A DNA stretch of 39,140 nt from the IMG/VR virus record IMGVR_UViG_3300044800_000075, positions 1-39,140 of that record; one strand, written 5' to 3'. Every line of letters begins with the position of its first letter. Positions within the stretch are counted from its first letter, which is position 1. The translations under genes and the position numbers were made by a program. The notes beneath the pieces are model-generated. The model had not been told where the DNA came from. It searched no databases and worked only from the letters and a program-made list of their open reading frames with translations. Below are positions 1 through 7,228 of the stretch, in pieces. Source of the stretch: a virus.

Positions 1-357
1 CGTAGTCAGGCAAACAAAAGCTTGGGGAGTGGTCAGCACCAGGTCAACAATCTGCTGAGCATCCTGACTGAGGGATTCCCAGAATGGTACACTTCTGACA
101 GGACGATCAGCATAAACATCATCAATACTTGGTGTATGAGTGTGCTTGGCATTGATTTTAAGATAGTTTTTCAGGTGACTGTGTATATACCACCAGGCGT
201 AGGTGGTGATCTTACCCCGTGAGGGATCATACTTTTTGAGTGATTCCAGATATGCCAGGGTTGCTTCAGCACAGAGTTCTTCTAGTTCAATACCAGTGGT
301 AGTGTGAAAAGACCATGCAATTTTTCTGATCAGATTTATATTTTTGATTTGTTTCAT
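1..357 (-). CDS. RNA polymerase sigma-70-like factor, N-terminal part (cut by window edge)
   Basis: Reading leftward from an ATG at 357, 119 codons stay open to the window edge. Residues 1-70 look like sigma region 2: an acidic helix (GIELEELCAEA), then YDPSRGKITTYAWWYIHSHL, which resembles the FSTYAYWWIRQAI core of region 2.3/2.4 used for promoter melting. Near the visible end WESLSQDAQQIVDLVL looks like the start of region 4. A phage-encoded sigma factor would redirect host RNA polymerase. It is the first visible gene of the minus-strand block and lies 17 nt beyond the next gene. The C-terminus cannot be seen, so region 4 is unproven. The region 2 match is by eye. Confidence 0.72.
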   Translation of the reverse strand, partial: MKQIKNINLIRKIAWSFHTTTGIELEELCAEATLAYLESLKKYDPSRGKITTYAWWYIHSHLKNYLKINAKHTHTPSIDDVYADRPVRSVPFWESLSQDAQQIVDLVLTTPQAFVCLTT

Positions 358-374
358 GATTCAGATTTTATAAT

Positions 375-605
375 TTATAAACATATAGCAGAAATAGGTT
401 TGTAATTTTTTTGATATTTATCTGAAAGATCATAAACAGAATACTCACCATAATACCAAGTATTGTTTGGTAGAGCATTATCTTTTACAACAGTTATTTC
501 TGATAACTCTTTTGGTGTATTATACCCATCTTCATATCCAGGAATAAGAACAACCAAATTTTCATCAAATTTGGATAATTTTTTAATTAGTTCTTTGATT
601 TTCAT
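375..605 (-). CDS. small conserved-type phage protein, function unknown
   Basis: This gene encodes 76 residues. The N-terminus (MKIKELIKKLSKFDENLVV) followed by a glycine/tyrosine-rich stretch (PGYEDGYNTP) is the layout of a class of small phage proteins that begin with an ELIxxLSKFDxN helix. The rest is mixed and soluble, with no signal peptide, membrane segment or cysteine motif. It lies between the sigma-like gene and the helicase in the same direction, so it is probably co-transcribed. No function can be assigned. Confidence 0.7.
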   Translation of the reverse strand: MKIKELIKKLSKFDENLVVLIPGYEDGYNTPKELSEITVVKDNALPNNTWYYGEYSVYDLSDKYQKNYKPISAICL

Positions 606-623
606 AATAACAAATTTTAAGGT

Positions 624-2324
624 TTAAACAATATTTTTATATTCATTCATTAATTCACTTAGTAAGGATTCCTGATCAGTTTCTTTACCGTCAAGCACGG
701 CATCGAGAATTTTACGTTTACGATCAAGTAGTTGAGCGATTTTTTCTTCAATGGTATCAGTGGCTAATAAATAATATATGTTGACACTATCTTTCTGACC
801 TATACGGTGACAGCGATCTTCCGCCTGGACTAATGCTCCGGGCTGCCATGGAAGTTCTAAGAATACAACATTACTAGCAGTGGTGAGAGTAATCCCAATT
901 CCGGCAGCCTGAATATTCCCAATGAATAGACGGCATTCAGGGTTGTGCTGAAATACATCAACTGCTCGCTGGCGGTCTGCCATTGGTGTAGAACCATCTA
1001 TCTTGACTGCCAGTTGAGTGCCAAAGTGAGTCATCAGTGCATCAATAACAAATTTATGTACAGCAAAAACAACCAACTTACCATCTGAGTCAAGAAAGTT
1101 CTGAATCCAATCAATAGCCTGTTTCATTTTACCCTGTACAGCAAGTTGCTTCAATCCTTCAATTTCAGCCAGAGTAGCAGCATTACTAGCTCGTTCAGCA
1201 GCATCTGTCCCCTTAGTGCGTTGTACAAAGCTAATAAAGTCCCGTTCAGCACTTTGGTATTCTTTTTCATTATCCAATTCAATAGGAACAAACGAATGTT
1301 GTTTATCAGGCAAGTCAGTAAGCACATCAGATTTAACGCGTCGTATCATGCAGGATTTTATAAGTTTGTCATGTAGTTCAGCAGTATTACTAGCTCCATT
1401 AAAATCCCATCCAAAACCATTGTTGTGGGCGTTACAGTAACGATGGGCGTATGACCAGAACGATCCGACTACTGTAGGATCAATCATATGTAGGGCGTTG
1501 AAAGCCTCTACTGGACGGTTGATGATTGGTGTACCACTCAAACCAATAATGTGTGGAATACCTTTAGCAAGTTGTTTAACGGCTTTGGTACGTTGTGCAC
1601 TGTTTGACTTACAGAAATGCACTTCATCCAGGATTAATACTTGTGGATATAAATCCTTGAGATAATCTAACCAGCCGGAATAATGTTTTTCAATTTGCTT
1701 TTTGGGGTCATTTGGATCAGGTTCATAATCATTGCTAAGTATGTCATAATTAATTATAATGATATTTCCTGTAAAAAGAGGACTTCCGGTAGTTCCTGAA
1801 AGTATTTGTATTTTAGGATTGTTCATCCAGTGTTGTGCTTCTCGCTGCCAGTTAATCTTTAATGATGCTGGCACAACAATGATAGCTGGACGATGTTTCG
1901 GATGAAGTTGGAGCCATGCTAGTGCCTGAATGGTTTTGCCCAATCCCATCTCATCAACTATCAATGCACGACCGTTCCGGCTTTCAATAAAAGCAACACC
2001 TTGGTTTTGAAACGGGAACAATTTACCTTTCAAACCGGGTATGTCAATGATAACAGTAGGATCAATGTGGGTATTAACTTTCTGAAGAAATATCTCTAGT
2101 TTGCTGTCGAGCATAAATCCCCATGACTTCAATAGTTCAACAGTCTCAATGCATACAGGAGCAGACCAAATCCGTTGTTCAACATGATAACGACGTCCCG
2201 ATAAAGAACGAACATTGTCTAAGTTAGTTGTGTTATAAGGAAAGGTAATTTTAACAACCCGGTCACCATGCTCGTTTTCTGCCATTGTAGCTGTACTTTG
2301 AATTGATTTAACAGGAGAATTCAT
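624..2324 (-). CDS. SNF2-family DNA helicase/translocase (SMARCAL1/HARP-like)
   Basis: The 566-residue protein has a full set of SNF2 helicase motifs: Walker A in DEMGLGKT (residues 124-131), the DEAH-type box as LDEVH (232-236), SGTPI (263-267), AAGIGITL (473-480) and the arginine-finger motif AEDRCHRIGQ (501-510). Residues 20-75 contain a short basic domain with an RIWSAP turn, like the HARP region of annealing helicases. SNF2 enzymes translocate on duplex DNA using ATP and remodel forks or remove proteins. In phages they sit among replication and recombination genes, and that role is likely here. The length is normal for single-polypeptide phage members. It starts at the ATG at 2324. No defect is seen. 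Confidence 0.93.
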   Translation of the reverse strand: MNSPVKSIQSTATMAENEHGDRVVKITFPYNTTNLDNVRSLSGRRYHVEQRIWSAPVCIETVELLKSWGFMLDSKLEIFLQKVNTHIDPTVIIDIPGLKGKLFPFQNQGVAFIESRNGRALIVDEMGLGKTIQALAWLQLHPKHRPAIIVVPASLKINWQREAQHWMNNPKIQILSGTTGSPLFTGNIIIINYDILSNDYEPDPNDPKKQIEKHYSGWLDYLKDLYPQVLILDEVHFCKSNSAQRTKAVKQLAKGIPHIIGLSGTPIINRPVEAFNALHMIDPTVVGSFWSYAHRYCNAHNNGFGWDFNGASNTAELHDKLIKSCMIRRVKSDVLTDLPDKQHSFVPIELDNEKEYQSAERDFISFVQRTKGTDAAERASNAATLAEIEGLKQLAVQGKMKQAIDWIQNFLDSDGKLVVFAVHKFVIDALMTHFGTQLAVKIDGSTPMADRQRAVDVFQHNPECRLFIGNIQAAGIGITLTTASNVVFLELPWQPGALVQAEDRCHRIGQKDSVNIYYLLATDTIEEKIAQLLDRKRKILDAVLDGKETDQESLLSELMNEYKNIV

Positions 2325-2348
2325 GACATTAAATATAATAAAAGGTAT

Positions 2349-2507
2349 TTAATTATCAAAATAATAATCTTTGCGTAATATTGTCAATGCAGTTGAATAC
2401 ACCCGGAAGTTGATGCCTGAGTGATATGTCCATATCAGAGGTTCTCTGGGAGCGGCTTCCAGACATTCATCAATGATGTCTACGAGAGGGCAGACTTTCT
2501 TTTCCAT
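2349..2507 (-). CDS. small hypothetical protein (52 aa)
   Basis: The frame could be extended to an ATG at 2540, but I place the start at the ATG at 2507 (MEKKVCPLVDII). That codon lies 4 nt after the stop of the 34-residue membrane peptide encoded just upstream, giving a compact polycistronic arrangement and avoiding overlap with it. The 52-residue product is soluble, with two cysteines and an aromatic stretch (PLIWTYHSG). It resembles no family I recognise. It sits between the helicase and a run of tiny minus-strand genes. Confidence 0.55.
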   Translation of the reverse strand: MEKKVCPLVDIIDECLEAAPREPLIWTYHSGINFRVYSTALTILRKDYYFDN

Positions 2508-2511
2508 AACA

Positions 2512-2616
2512 TTACTTTTTGAAGTAAGGGAAAATAACATTTTTGAATAAATCCTTTGTCAGCATGTATATCATTACAACGACAAAGACAACGAGTAAAA
2601 TACTTGGGTGTGGCAT
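2512..2616 (-). CDS. 34-residue single-span membrane peptide
   Basis: Reading leftward from an ATG at 2616 gives MPHPSILLVVFVVVMIYML, a hydrophobic helix of about 17 residues, followed by a basic tail (TKDLFKN...YFKK) and a TAA at 2514-2512. The positive-outside-the-helix pattern and position in a compact operon support a real membrane micropeptide. It begins 5 nt after the stop of the upstream gene and ends 4 nt before the next start. Function is unknown. Such peptides in phages can be holin-like, superinfection-exclusion or host-takeover factors, but nothing here decides between these. Confidence 0.5.
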   Translation of the reverse strand: MPHPSILLVVFVVVMIYMLTKDLFKNVIFPYFKK

Positions 2617-2620
2617 GGCT

Positions 2621-2866
2621 TTATGATTTAACAGTTTCAAAAAATCCTATTGGTCTACCGGGAGCAAAACCAAATTCTCCTTTGCTTTGTAATTTGAGTG
2701 CTGTTTTCCATTCTTCAACTTCTTCTTTAGTTGGAGTAAATGGCTTTTCAATACCCCAAACTTTCCATCGTTTACCTTGTGGGTGAACCGTAGTGATTAT
2801 AAAATTACCTTCTTCTGTACCAATTTTGTTCAGAAGTTCATCAGGAATTGTGAAAGTGTTACGCAT
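2621..2866 (-). CDS. small hypothetical protein (81 aa)
   Basis: The product is 81 residues and soluble, with a lysine- and glutamate-rich central helix (PTKEEVEEWKTALKLQSKG) and a GRPIGFFE motif near the C-terminus. It is in the same direction as its neighbours and 4 nt from the start of the gene before it, which supports coding. An overlapping frame on the plus strand (2556-2786) fits the gene order less well. No domain is recognised. Confidence 0.6.
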   Translation of the reverse strand: MRNTFTIPDELLNKIGTEEGNFIITTVHPQGKRWKVWGIEKPFTPTKEEVEEWKTALKLQSKGEFGFAPGRPIGFFETVKS

Positions 2867-2870
2867 GATT

Positions 2871-3134
2871 TTAATTATTAGGTTTTGTCATTACGTCAAT
2901 AAATTTAAAACACTGTGTGATATTATCGTGAAATGTGCCTGAAAAATAATCAGTCATCATATCATCATCGAGATCGTTTCTTTTAGTGTAGAAACAGGTT
3001 GCTTGATCTTCTGTCCCGTTTTGAGCAAAAGATATATTATAACCTTTGTATGGAAAGTTATAAAACTGACCAGATATAAAAGGTTTGGAACCTGATAATC
3101 TAGTAGCTTTTTTGATTGCATTGGTGAGTGTCAT
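2871..3134 (-). CDS. small phage protein of the MTLxNAIKKA type, function unknown
   Basis: The 87-residue product has an N-terminal helix (MTLTNAIKKATRLSG), a central YKGYNISFAQNG stretch, and an acidic tail (DLDDDMMTDYFSGTFHDNIT). I recognise this as the pattern of a small protein widespread in unrelated phages, always annotated hypothetical. There is no membrane segment. It is the second gene of the leftward unit, after the 59-residue gene. Family recall is by eye only. Confidence 0.68.
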   Translation of the reverse strand: MTLTNAIKKATRLSGSKPFISGQFYNFPYKGYNISFAQNGTEDQATCFYTKRNDLDDDMMTDYFSGTFHDNITQCFKFIDVMTKPNN

Positions 3135-3198
3135 AGTTTACGTTTTTATTGCAGTAACGAGGCTTTGAAGTGATCTCAGCCCTGACCGCAAAAATATT

Positions 3199-3378
3199 TT
3201 ACCAATTCATTAATGCATAAGGATTATAACCAAGAAATTTTACTTCTTGATAAAGTTTCTGAAATGTTTTCTCTTTAATGTTGAAAAAACTGGTGTGTTT
3301 AGTTGATTCAGTAAATTTTACTTTTGGCAGAATATTTTTTATTATCTGCTCATTCTGTTTAACAATTAATACTTTCAT
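3199..3378 (-). CDS. small hypothetical protein (59 aa), first gene of the leftward unit
   Basis: From the ATG at 3378 the frame reads MKVLIVKQNEQIIKNILPK, then KFTESTKHTSFF, and ends YNPYALMNW before TAA at 3201-3199. The charged helix followed by a sharply conserved-looking NPYALMNW end is typical of a compact folded protein rather than a chance frame. It is the first gene downstream of the divergent promoter region on the minus strand. A 64-nt gap separates it from the next gene. Function is unknown. Confidence 0.6.
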   Translation of the reverse strand: MKVLIVKQNEQIIKNILPKVKFTESTKHTSFFNIKEKTFQKLYQEVKFLGYNPYALMNW

Positions 3379-3602
3379 TTCTTTGCGGTTTTAGTTTAAC
3401 TCAATCTAATTATGCAGTAAAGATAAAAAGAATATTCCACATAAAAAAATATTTTTTAATAAATCTTTTAAAAAAATTAAAAATATTTTTAAACTGTTGA
3501 TAATGAGTAATATAAAAAACTAGGTTAAAAATAATTAAATTTGGTTATTTAATATGTTAATAAAAAGTTTTAACTTTTACAATTTAAATTTATACTATTC
3601 CA
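3379..3602. promoter_or_regulatory. divergent A/T-rich intergenic control region
   Basis: This 224-nt stretch separates the leftward and rightward gene blocks and is almost pure A/T. It contains a family A promoter-like element at 3463-3491 facing right, and on the minus strand an A/T-rich stretch with TATTTTTTTA that may serve the leftward block. An exact palindrome, AAAAGTTTTAACTTTT (3563-3578), lies 25 nt before the first rightward gene. It is a plausible operator, for example for the XRE protein encoded at 5661. That link is inference. Confidence 0.6.
3463..3491 (+). promoter_or_regulatory. family A promoter-like element 1
   Basis: An upstream block ATCTTTTAAAAA (3463-3474) is followed after 21 nt (start to start) by TATTTTTA at 3484-3491. 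The same two-block layout with the same spacing occurs at 10677, 19762, 22793 and 23308. This copy has the weakest upstream block. It faces the rightward operon starting at 3603. Confidence 0.5.
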
Positions 3603-3935
3603 GTGGAAAATAACTTCAAATGTACAGATTGCCGCCACGAATTTTTCATTCCTAGTTATTCTTTTCAGATTTCTAAAGACGTTATAATTTACGTTAACCC
3701 TCAATCAAAATTGTTTATAACCTGTCCACAATGTGATTCCAGTCATATTGACACTATTCAACGGTCAGGGGATTTAACCACAGTGTTTTACGGGAAGTTT
3801 AGTTCAGCCAGTGATGAAGAAAAGAAGATAATGCTCCGCAAACGTGCTAAGCAGGCAATGCGACGGGATGCTGACCAGCGTCATGAGATAGAAACTAAGT
3901 TTAGAGGTCGGTGTGACGAGATACAATATAAATAA
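3603..3935 (+). CDS. zinc-ribbon protein (FmdB-like type)
   Basis: The 110-residue protein starts at a GTG (3603). An N-terminal CTDC pair (residues 7-10) and a second CPQC pair (residues 41-44) form a four-cysteine zinc ribbon. The C-terminal half is a charged helix (SDEEKKIMLRKRAKQAMRRD). This ribbon-plus-basic-helix layout is common in phage proteins annotated as zinc-ribbon domain proteins; the role is unknown, with DNA or protein binding the general expectation. It is the first gene of the rightward block, downstream of promoter-like element A1. The next gene follows after 8 nt. Confidence 0.75.
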   Translation: MENNFKCTDCRHEFFIPSYSFQISKDVIIYVNPQSKLFITCPQCDSSHIDTIQRSGDLTTVFYGKFSSASDEEKKIMLRKRAKQAMRRDADQRHEIETKFRGRCDEIQYK

Positions 3936-3943
3936 TTATATAT

Positions 3944-4279
3944 ATGGAACAATGGCAATTAAGTAAAGACATTCTGGACACTGTCCGGCATGTGGCTCAT
4001 GACTGGTCACAGGGCGTGGTGATACTCAAGCCGTTCAACGGGGATTTCGTGATATTAGCCGTCGTAAGAGTAGATGCCTATTCGCCAAGTAATAACATTC
4101 ATAATTCAACCATCGTTGGTAAGGATGTCACAATGTTGGTACAGCAGAAGCTGAACGTGGCTAACCCACGGGGTGCTAGTCCTGTGGTGTCATATATTGA
4201 TGGTATTAAAGAGGAACAAACGTGGACGGTGCCTCACACAGAAACATGGTACTGGATAAAAGTTGCTGACGTGTTTTGA
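3944..4279 (+). CDS. hypothetical protein (111 aa)
   Basis: The product is a 111-residue soluble protein with alternating hydrophobic strands (GVVILKPFNGDFVILAVVRV) and an aromatic C-terminus (TETWYWIKVADVF), which suggests a small beta-rich fold. No cysteine motif, signal peptide or membrane segment is present. It sits between the zinc-ribbon gene and another unassigned gene. No family recognised. Confidence 0.65.
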   Translation: MEQWQLSKDILDTVRHVAHDWSQGVVILKPFNGDFVILAVVRVDAYSPSNNIHNSTIVGKDVTMLVQQKLNVANPRGASPVVSYIDGIKEEQTWTVPHTETWYWIKVADVF

Positions 4280-4306
4280 TGTTTGACATAATGAAAATCT
4301 AAAGCA

Positions 4307-4813
4307 ATGTATATTGGTGTTATGTTCCGAACGAAGTTTAACCGGCGCACCCGACGTCATAAGCCTGAAGATTGTCTAAAAACTAAGTATTATTATCGTC
4401 AGGGGGTGTTGACTGTTGAGCCAGTGGATAATTCCAGTCTGGGACTTTACCTTGGGGTGTATGTAATGATCAAGCGATATAGCAAGGAACGGGATCAGTT
4501 CCTGATTGAGTATGCTGGCGGGGAACTGGCATGGACGGATCAGGTGGTGCCCGTCCGACCAATGATCAACGGTTATGAATTGTACCAAACGTGTTTTGAG
4601 TTGCTGGCTGAACGTAACGTCCGGGCAGGTCAGGCAATTTGTTACCGCACACAGCGAGGGTTTGCTTTCCTGCGTAAAGAGATTCAGACCTGCTGTTTTG
4701 AATACCGAATGTTCATTGGTGGTCATCTGAACGTAGATAACGTGCCAAAGAACTTTAATTTTGCACTTGGGTATAGTGATTCAGAAACGATACCTGTTTA
4801 TGATATGATTTAA
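4307..4813 (+). CDS. hypothetical protein (168 aa)
   Basis: The 168-residue product starts with a strongly basic segment (FRTKFNRRTRRHKPEDC), followed by mixed strands with several cysteines (positions in CFELL, ICYRT, TCCFEY). An alternative start is the ATG at 4322. The basic N-terminus would suit nucleic acid or virion-interior binding, but this is a guess. A large opposite-strand frame inside it is a shadow. A family B promoter-like motif follows its stop. Confidence 0.6.
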   Translation: MYIGVMFRTKFNRRTRRHKPEDCLKTKYYYRQGVLTVEPVDNSSLGLYLGVYVMIKRYSKERDQFLIEYAGGELAWTDQVVPVRPMINGYELYQTCFELLAERNVRAGQAICYRTQRGFAFLRKEIQTCCFEYRMFIGGHLNVDNVPKNFNFALGYSDSETIPVYDMI

Positions 4814-4820
4814 AAAATTA

Positions 4821-4831
4821 TTTGTATAATA
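4821..4831 (+). promoter_or_regulatory. family B promoter-like motif 1 (TTTGTATAATA)
   Basis: TTTGTATAATA is preceded by AAAATTA and ends 14 nt before the ATG at 4846. The same 11-mer at almost the same distance occurs before 10006, 20286 and 22343, and farther upstream of 20848. TATAAT is sigma-70-like and TTTG recalls the Bacteroidota -7 element (TAnnTTTG), but the exact -7 spacing is not met. Confidence 0.55.
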
Positions 4832-4845
4832 GATAAATTTGAGTA

Positions 4846-5322
4846 ATGACAAAAGATTTGAAACTTTACATTCCCATCACGTGCATCAAGCCAGTGACAC
4901 GAATTAAGTCAGGTTCATTTAATCATCGGAACACCGTAACTACCAATGAACGTCACACAACATACGTTGCTGTTCATAATACAACGCTGATACGATCATT
5001 AATGCCTGTTACAAAGGATATCACAATACATATGATGGCTCAACAGATGATATTAAATAAAGGTGGTCATTATAGTTCAATCAAGATATCAGTAACACCT
5101 GAGCGGTTTAAACAGTGTTGTACTGAATTGGGTTGTAAGATGGGTGGAGCGTACCGTTCCCCGGTGATTGATTTGGTGGTTCAATCAGGTCAGCTGCCCG
5201 TTATTCAGATAGTGGGTAACAAAGAAGAAGTTGTTAAACCAAGGATGGTTATAGAACGCAGCAAGCCAGCAATGGTCATGGAACGTGCTAAGCCACCAAT
5301 GAAAATGGAAAGAACTAAATAA
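4846..5322 (+). CDS. hypothetical protein with C-terminal nonapeptide repeats
   Basis: The 158-residue protein has a body that looks globular and ends in three tandem 9-residue units: KPRMVIERS, KPAMVMERA, KPPMKMERT (residues 131-157), then a final Lys. The repeat keeps K-P-x-M-x-x-E-R at fixed positions and looks like an extended, possibly binding, tail. The body shows no known motif. It lies directly downstream of a family B motif. No function can be named. Confidence 0.62.
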   Translation: MTKDLKLYIPITCIKPVTRIKSGSFNHRNTVTTNERHTTYVAVHNTTLIRSLMPVTKDITIHMMAQQMILNKGGHYSSIKISVTPERFKQCCTELGCKMGGAYRSPVIDLVVQSGQLPVIQIVGNKEEVVKPRMVIERSKPAMVMERAKPPMKMERTK

Positions 5323-5338
5323 TAAAAATAAATTCGTT

Positions 5339-5647
5339 ATGAAAATTAAAATCATTAAATGTTCAAAAGAAACATACTGGTACAGTTCTCACGTGGGAGA
5401 GGCATTTGAAGTGACAGACAAACTTTCAAAAAATGATGAGTGGTACGGTGTATGGCGGGATAAAAAGCGGGATGCTGGTGGGTTTGTATTAAAGACGGAT
5501 GTCGTGATGGTCGAAAATGAAGACACATTGAAATTGACATTGTTTTTGGAATGGTTTATGAAGAACGATATTGATATGACAGAGGTTAATCCAGAAGCAA
5601 TTATAGAATGTTACCTGGAAGAACAAAAGGAATTAATGATTAAATAA
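5339..5647 (+). CDS. small phage protein (102 aa), function unknown
   Basis: The N-terminal half resembles a small beta-barrel-like domain (MKIKIIKCSKETYWYSSHVG, then EWYGVWRDKK...GGFVLKTDVV). The C-terminal half is helical, with FLEWFMKNDIDMTEVNPEAI. Both pieces occur in many short phage proteins of unknown role. The start region (AAATTCGTTATG) is the common A/T-rich leader of this genome. It is 13 nt from the XRE gene and probably co-transcribed with it. Confidence 0.65.
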   Translation: MKIKIIKCSKETYWYSSHVGEAFEVTDKLSKNDEWYGVWRDKKRDAGGFVLKTDVVMVENEDTLKLTLFLEWFMKNDIDMTEVNPEAIIECYLEEQKELMIK

Positions 5648-5660
5648 ATTAATTATAAAG

Positions 5661-5885
5661 ATGCTTACCAAAGAAGAAACATTGCTGATGTTAGGAAGAG
5701 AAATACGTTTTCTTCGCAATAGAAAAGGATTAACGCAGCGAGAACTTTCAGAGAAAGTGAAAGTATGTAGAACGTATATATCAGAATTAGAACACGGTAA
5801 AAAGAATATTGCTTATATTCTTTTATGCAAGATATTTAATGAATTAGATTATGAGCCAATTTTTATAATTGAAAGAAATAATTAA
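5661..5885 (+). CDS. XRE/Cro-CI family HTH transcriptional regulator
   Basis: The 74-residue protein is almost entirely an HTH_3 domain: LGREIRFLRNRKGLTQRELSE is helix 1 and the start of the helix-turn-helix, and VCRTYISELEHGKKN is the recognition helix and following turn. It is the size of a minimal Cro-like repressor or toxin-antitoxin antitoxin. No toxin-like partner is adjacent. Likely targets are phage operators; the palindrome at 3563-3578 is one candidate. It lies in the rightward early-type block. Confidence 0.88.
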   Translation: MLTKEETLLMLGREIRFLRNRKGLTQRELSEKVKVCRTYISELEHGKKNIAYILLCKIFNELDYEPIFIIERNN

Positions 5886-5910
5886 TTTTCTTAATAAGAA
5901 ATAAATTAAT

Positions 5911-6117
5911 ATGAAAGACTTAGTGAATCTTTGGCCTATTGGTTTGATAGTATTGATATTGATAATTACGTTGGTTTGGGGTTGGTTGGATGAAAAAGAG
6001 GCTAAGAAGGAAGTCAATTTTAAAAAAATATGGTATAATAAGATTAATTACATACCGGAAGATAAATTGCTTGATGAAGGATTGTCACCAAAAGAAAAGA
6101 AGTCATTTAATAAATAA
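5911..6117 (+). CDS. small single-TM protein (68 aa)
   Basis: The N-terminal segment WPIGLIVLILIITLVWGWL forms one membrane helix (residues 8-26), followed by a charged cytoplasmic-type tail with several lysines. It starts at an ATG preceded by ATAAATTAAT. The next gene begins 7 nt after the stop. Possible roles include accessory lysis or superinfection exclusion, but no motif supports either. Confidence 0.6.
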   Translation: MKDLVNLWPIGLIVLILIITLVWGWLDEKEAKKEVNFKKIWYNKINYIPEDKLLDEGLSPKEKKSFNK

Positions 6118-6124
6118 ATTTGTT

Positions 6125-6898
6125 ATGAAAACACTAATGTTCTTTTTACTTTTTTGCTTTGCCTGTACAAAGATAGAATACATCACAGAACAAGCTGCAA
6201 CAACTGGGACAGCTACTGATTCTAGCAAGGTGGGAGAAACAAAACCTGCCAAAGATACTGTGAAGAAACCAGTAAAACCTATTGATACAGTGATCGTGAA
6301 AAAGCCATATACCCTTCATGATTTTGACGGTAATGTCTATGATTCTGTTATTTTAGGTACACAAATATGGTTGGTTGAAAATCTTAAGACAACTCATTAC
6401 AATAATGGTACACCAATTCCTCTTATTATAGATAGGAGCATTTGGGCAAACTCATTAACACCTGCTATGTGTTGGTATGATAATGACCTAACTTATAAAA
6501 ATATAAGTGGTGGCTTGTATAATTATTATTGTGTTAACACTGGTAATATTTGCCCAATAGGTTGGCATGTGTCAACAGATGGTGATTGGAAGATATTAGA
6601 AATGTCAATGGGTATGAGTTTTACTGTAACAGACAGTTTAGGCTGGCGAGGTAAAGGGTATGCTTTCATTTTAGAATCATCTAATTTCAAAGCATTATTT
6701 GCAGGTTTTAGAAGTGCATATAACGGCGATTATGGGGATTATAGTCTAAGTACTGAATGGTGGACTAGTTCGAGGTATGACGAAACTACAGCATATACTA
6801 GAAGTATTGAAGCTCCTAGTAGTTATGTTAGTAGTTATATATATAGGGGATCAGCCACTGAATCAATGGGTGCTTCTGTCAGATGCGTAAAAAACTAA
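6125..6898 (+). CDS. lipoprotein with Fibrobacter succinogenes major paralogous (FISUMP) domain
   Basis: The start is the ATG at 6125, preceded by AATAAATTTGTT; a longer in-frame start at 5990 would overlap the previous gene and bury the signal peptide. Residues 1-14 (MKTLMFFLLFCFAC) form a lipoprotein signal with the lipidated Cys at 14. A Thr/Pro/Lys linker follows (to about 62). Residues 66-257 match FISUMP (TIGR02145): DFDGNVYDSVILGTQIW, VENLKTTHYNNGTPI, NICPIGWHVSTDGDW and the final SVRCVKN. FISUMP proteins are surface lipoproteins of Bacteroidota and Fibrobacter with unknown role. It would sit on the host outer membrane, possibly altering the lysogen or infected-cell surface. It was probably acquired from the host. 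Confidence 0.88.
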   Translation: MKTLMFFLLFCFACTKIEYITEQAATTGTATDSSKVGETKPAKDTVKKPVKPIDTVIVKKPYTLHDFDGNVYDSVILGTQIWLVENLKTTHYNNGTPIPLIIDRSIWANSLTPAMCWYDNDLTYKNISGGLYNYYCVNTGNICPIGWHVSTDGDWKILEMSMGMSFTVTDSLGWRGKGYAFILESSNFKALFAGFRSAYNGDYGDYSLSTEWWTSSRYDETTAYTRSIEAPSSYVSSYIYRGSATESMGASVRCVKN

Positions 6899-6902
6899 TG
6901 AT

Positions 6903-7043
6903 ATGAAAAAACTAATAAAATTAATAATCCTTCCATTTGTACCCGTAGCATTTATTGTTATGTGTGCAATATTCTTTATTGCAGGATTAATCGGGTTAAT
7001 TATTCCAAAATCAGGAATGATACCTCACTCCTTTGCCGAATGA
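6903..7043 (+). CDS. 46-residue membrane peptide
   Basis: The frame reads MKKLIKLIILPFVPVAFIVM and continues as a hydrophobic helix to about residue 34 (IAGLIGLII), with a short polar tail. It lies 4 nt after the FISUMP gene. Its TGA overlaps the next ATG by the ATGA arrangement at 7040-7043, which supports translation of both. The positively charged start and long hydrophobic segment suggest one or two membrane passes. Function is unknown. Confidence 0.55.
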   Translation: MKKLIKLIILPFVPVAFIVMCAIFFIAGLIGLIIPKSGMIPHSFAE

Positions 7044-7228
7044 ATGTAATTTCAACCACAATAGAATACAAGGGATGGCCTATTAAGATTGAAGATGGTA
7101 AAATATTTTTAAGGTCATTTGGAACGACAATCTATAATCATTTGATGCACTGGGATTGGATGGAAGTAAAGCCTGAAAACTTGACTAAAGAATTGAAGAA
7201 TTATCTTAAAGAAAATAAGTTAATATGA
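7040..7228 (+). CDS. small hypothetical protein (62 aa)
   Basis: The start is the ATG at 7040, coupled by a 4-nt overlap to the membrane peptide; an earlier in-frame codon at 6962 would overlap it deeply. The product (MNVISTTIEYKGWPIKIEDG, ending KELKNYLKENKLI) is a compact beta-plus-helix protein. Its stop overlaps the next ATG in the same ATGA manner. No family recognised. Confidence 0.55.
   Translation: MNVISTTIEYKGWPIKIEDGKIFLRSFGTTIYNHLMHWDWMEVKPENLTKELKNYLKENKLI

Noticed and set aside
22-222. Plus-strand frame at the left end
   Set aside because: It is the shadow of the sigma-like gene, whose reverse-strand translation has the region 2 motifs.
4376-4726. 116-codon minus-strand frame
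   Set aside because: It is opposite the 168-residue gene in a block where all genes run rightward, and it has no leader or recognisable domain.
5990-6124. N-terminal extension of the FISUMP lipoprotein
   Set aside because: It would overlap the upstream gene and place a basic stretch of 45 residues before a clear lipoprotein signal peptide.
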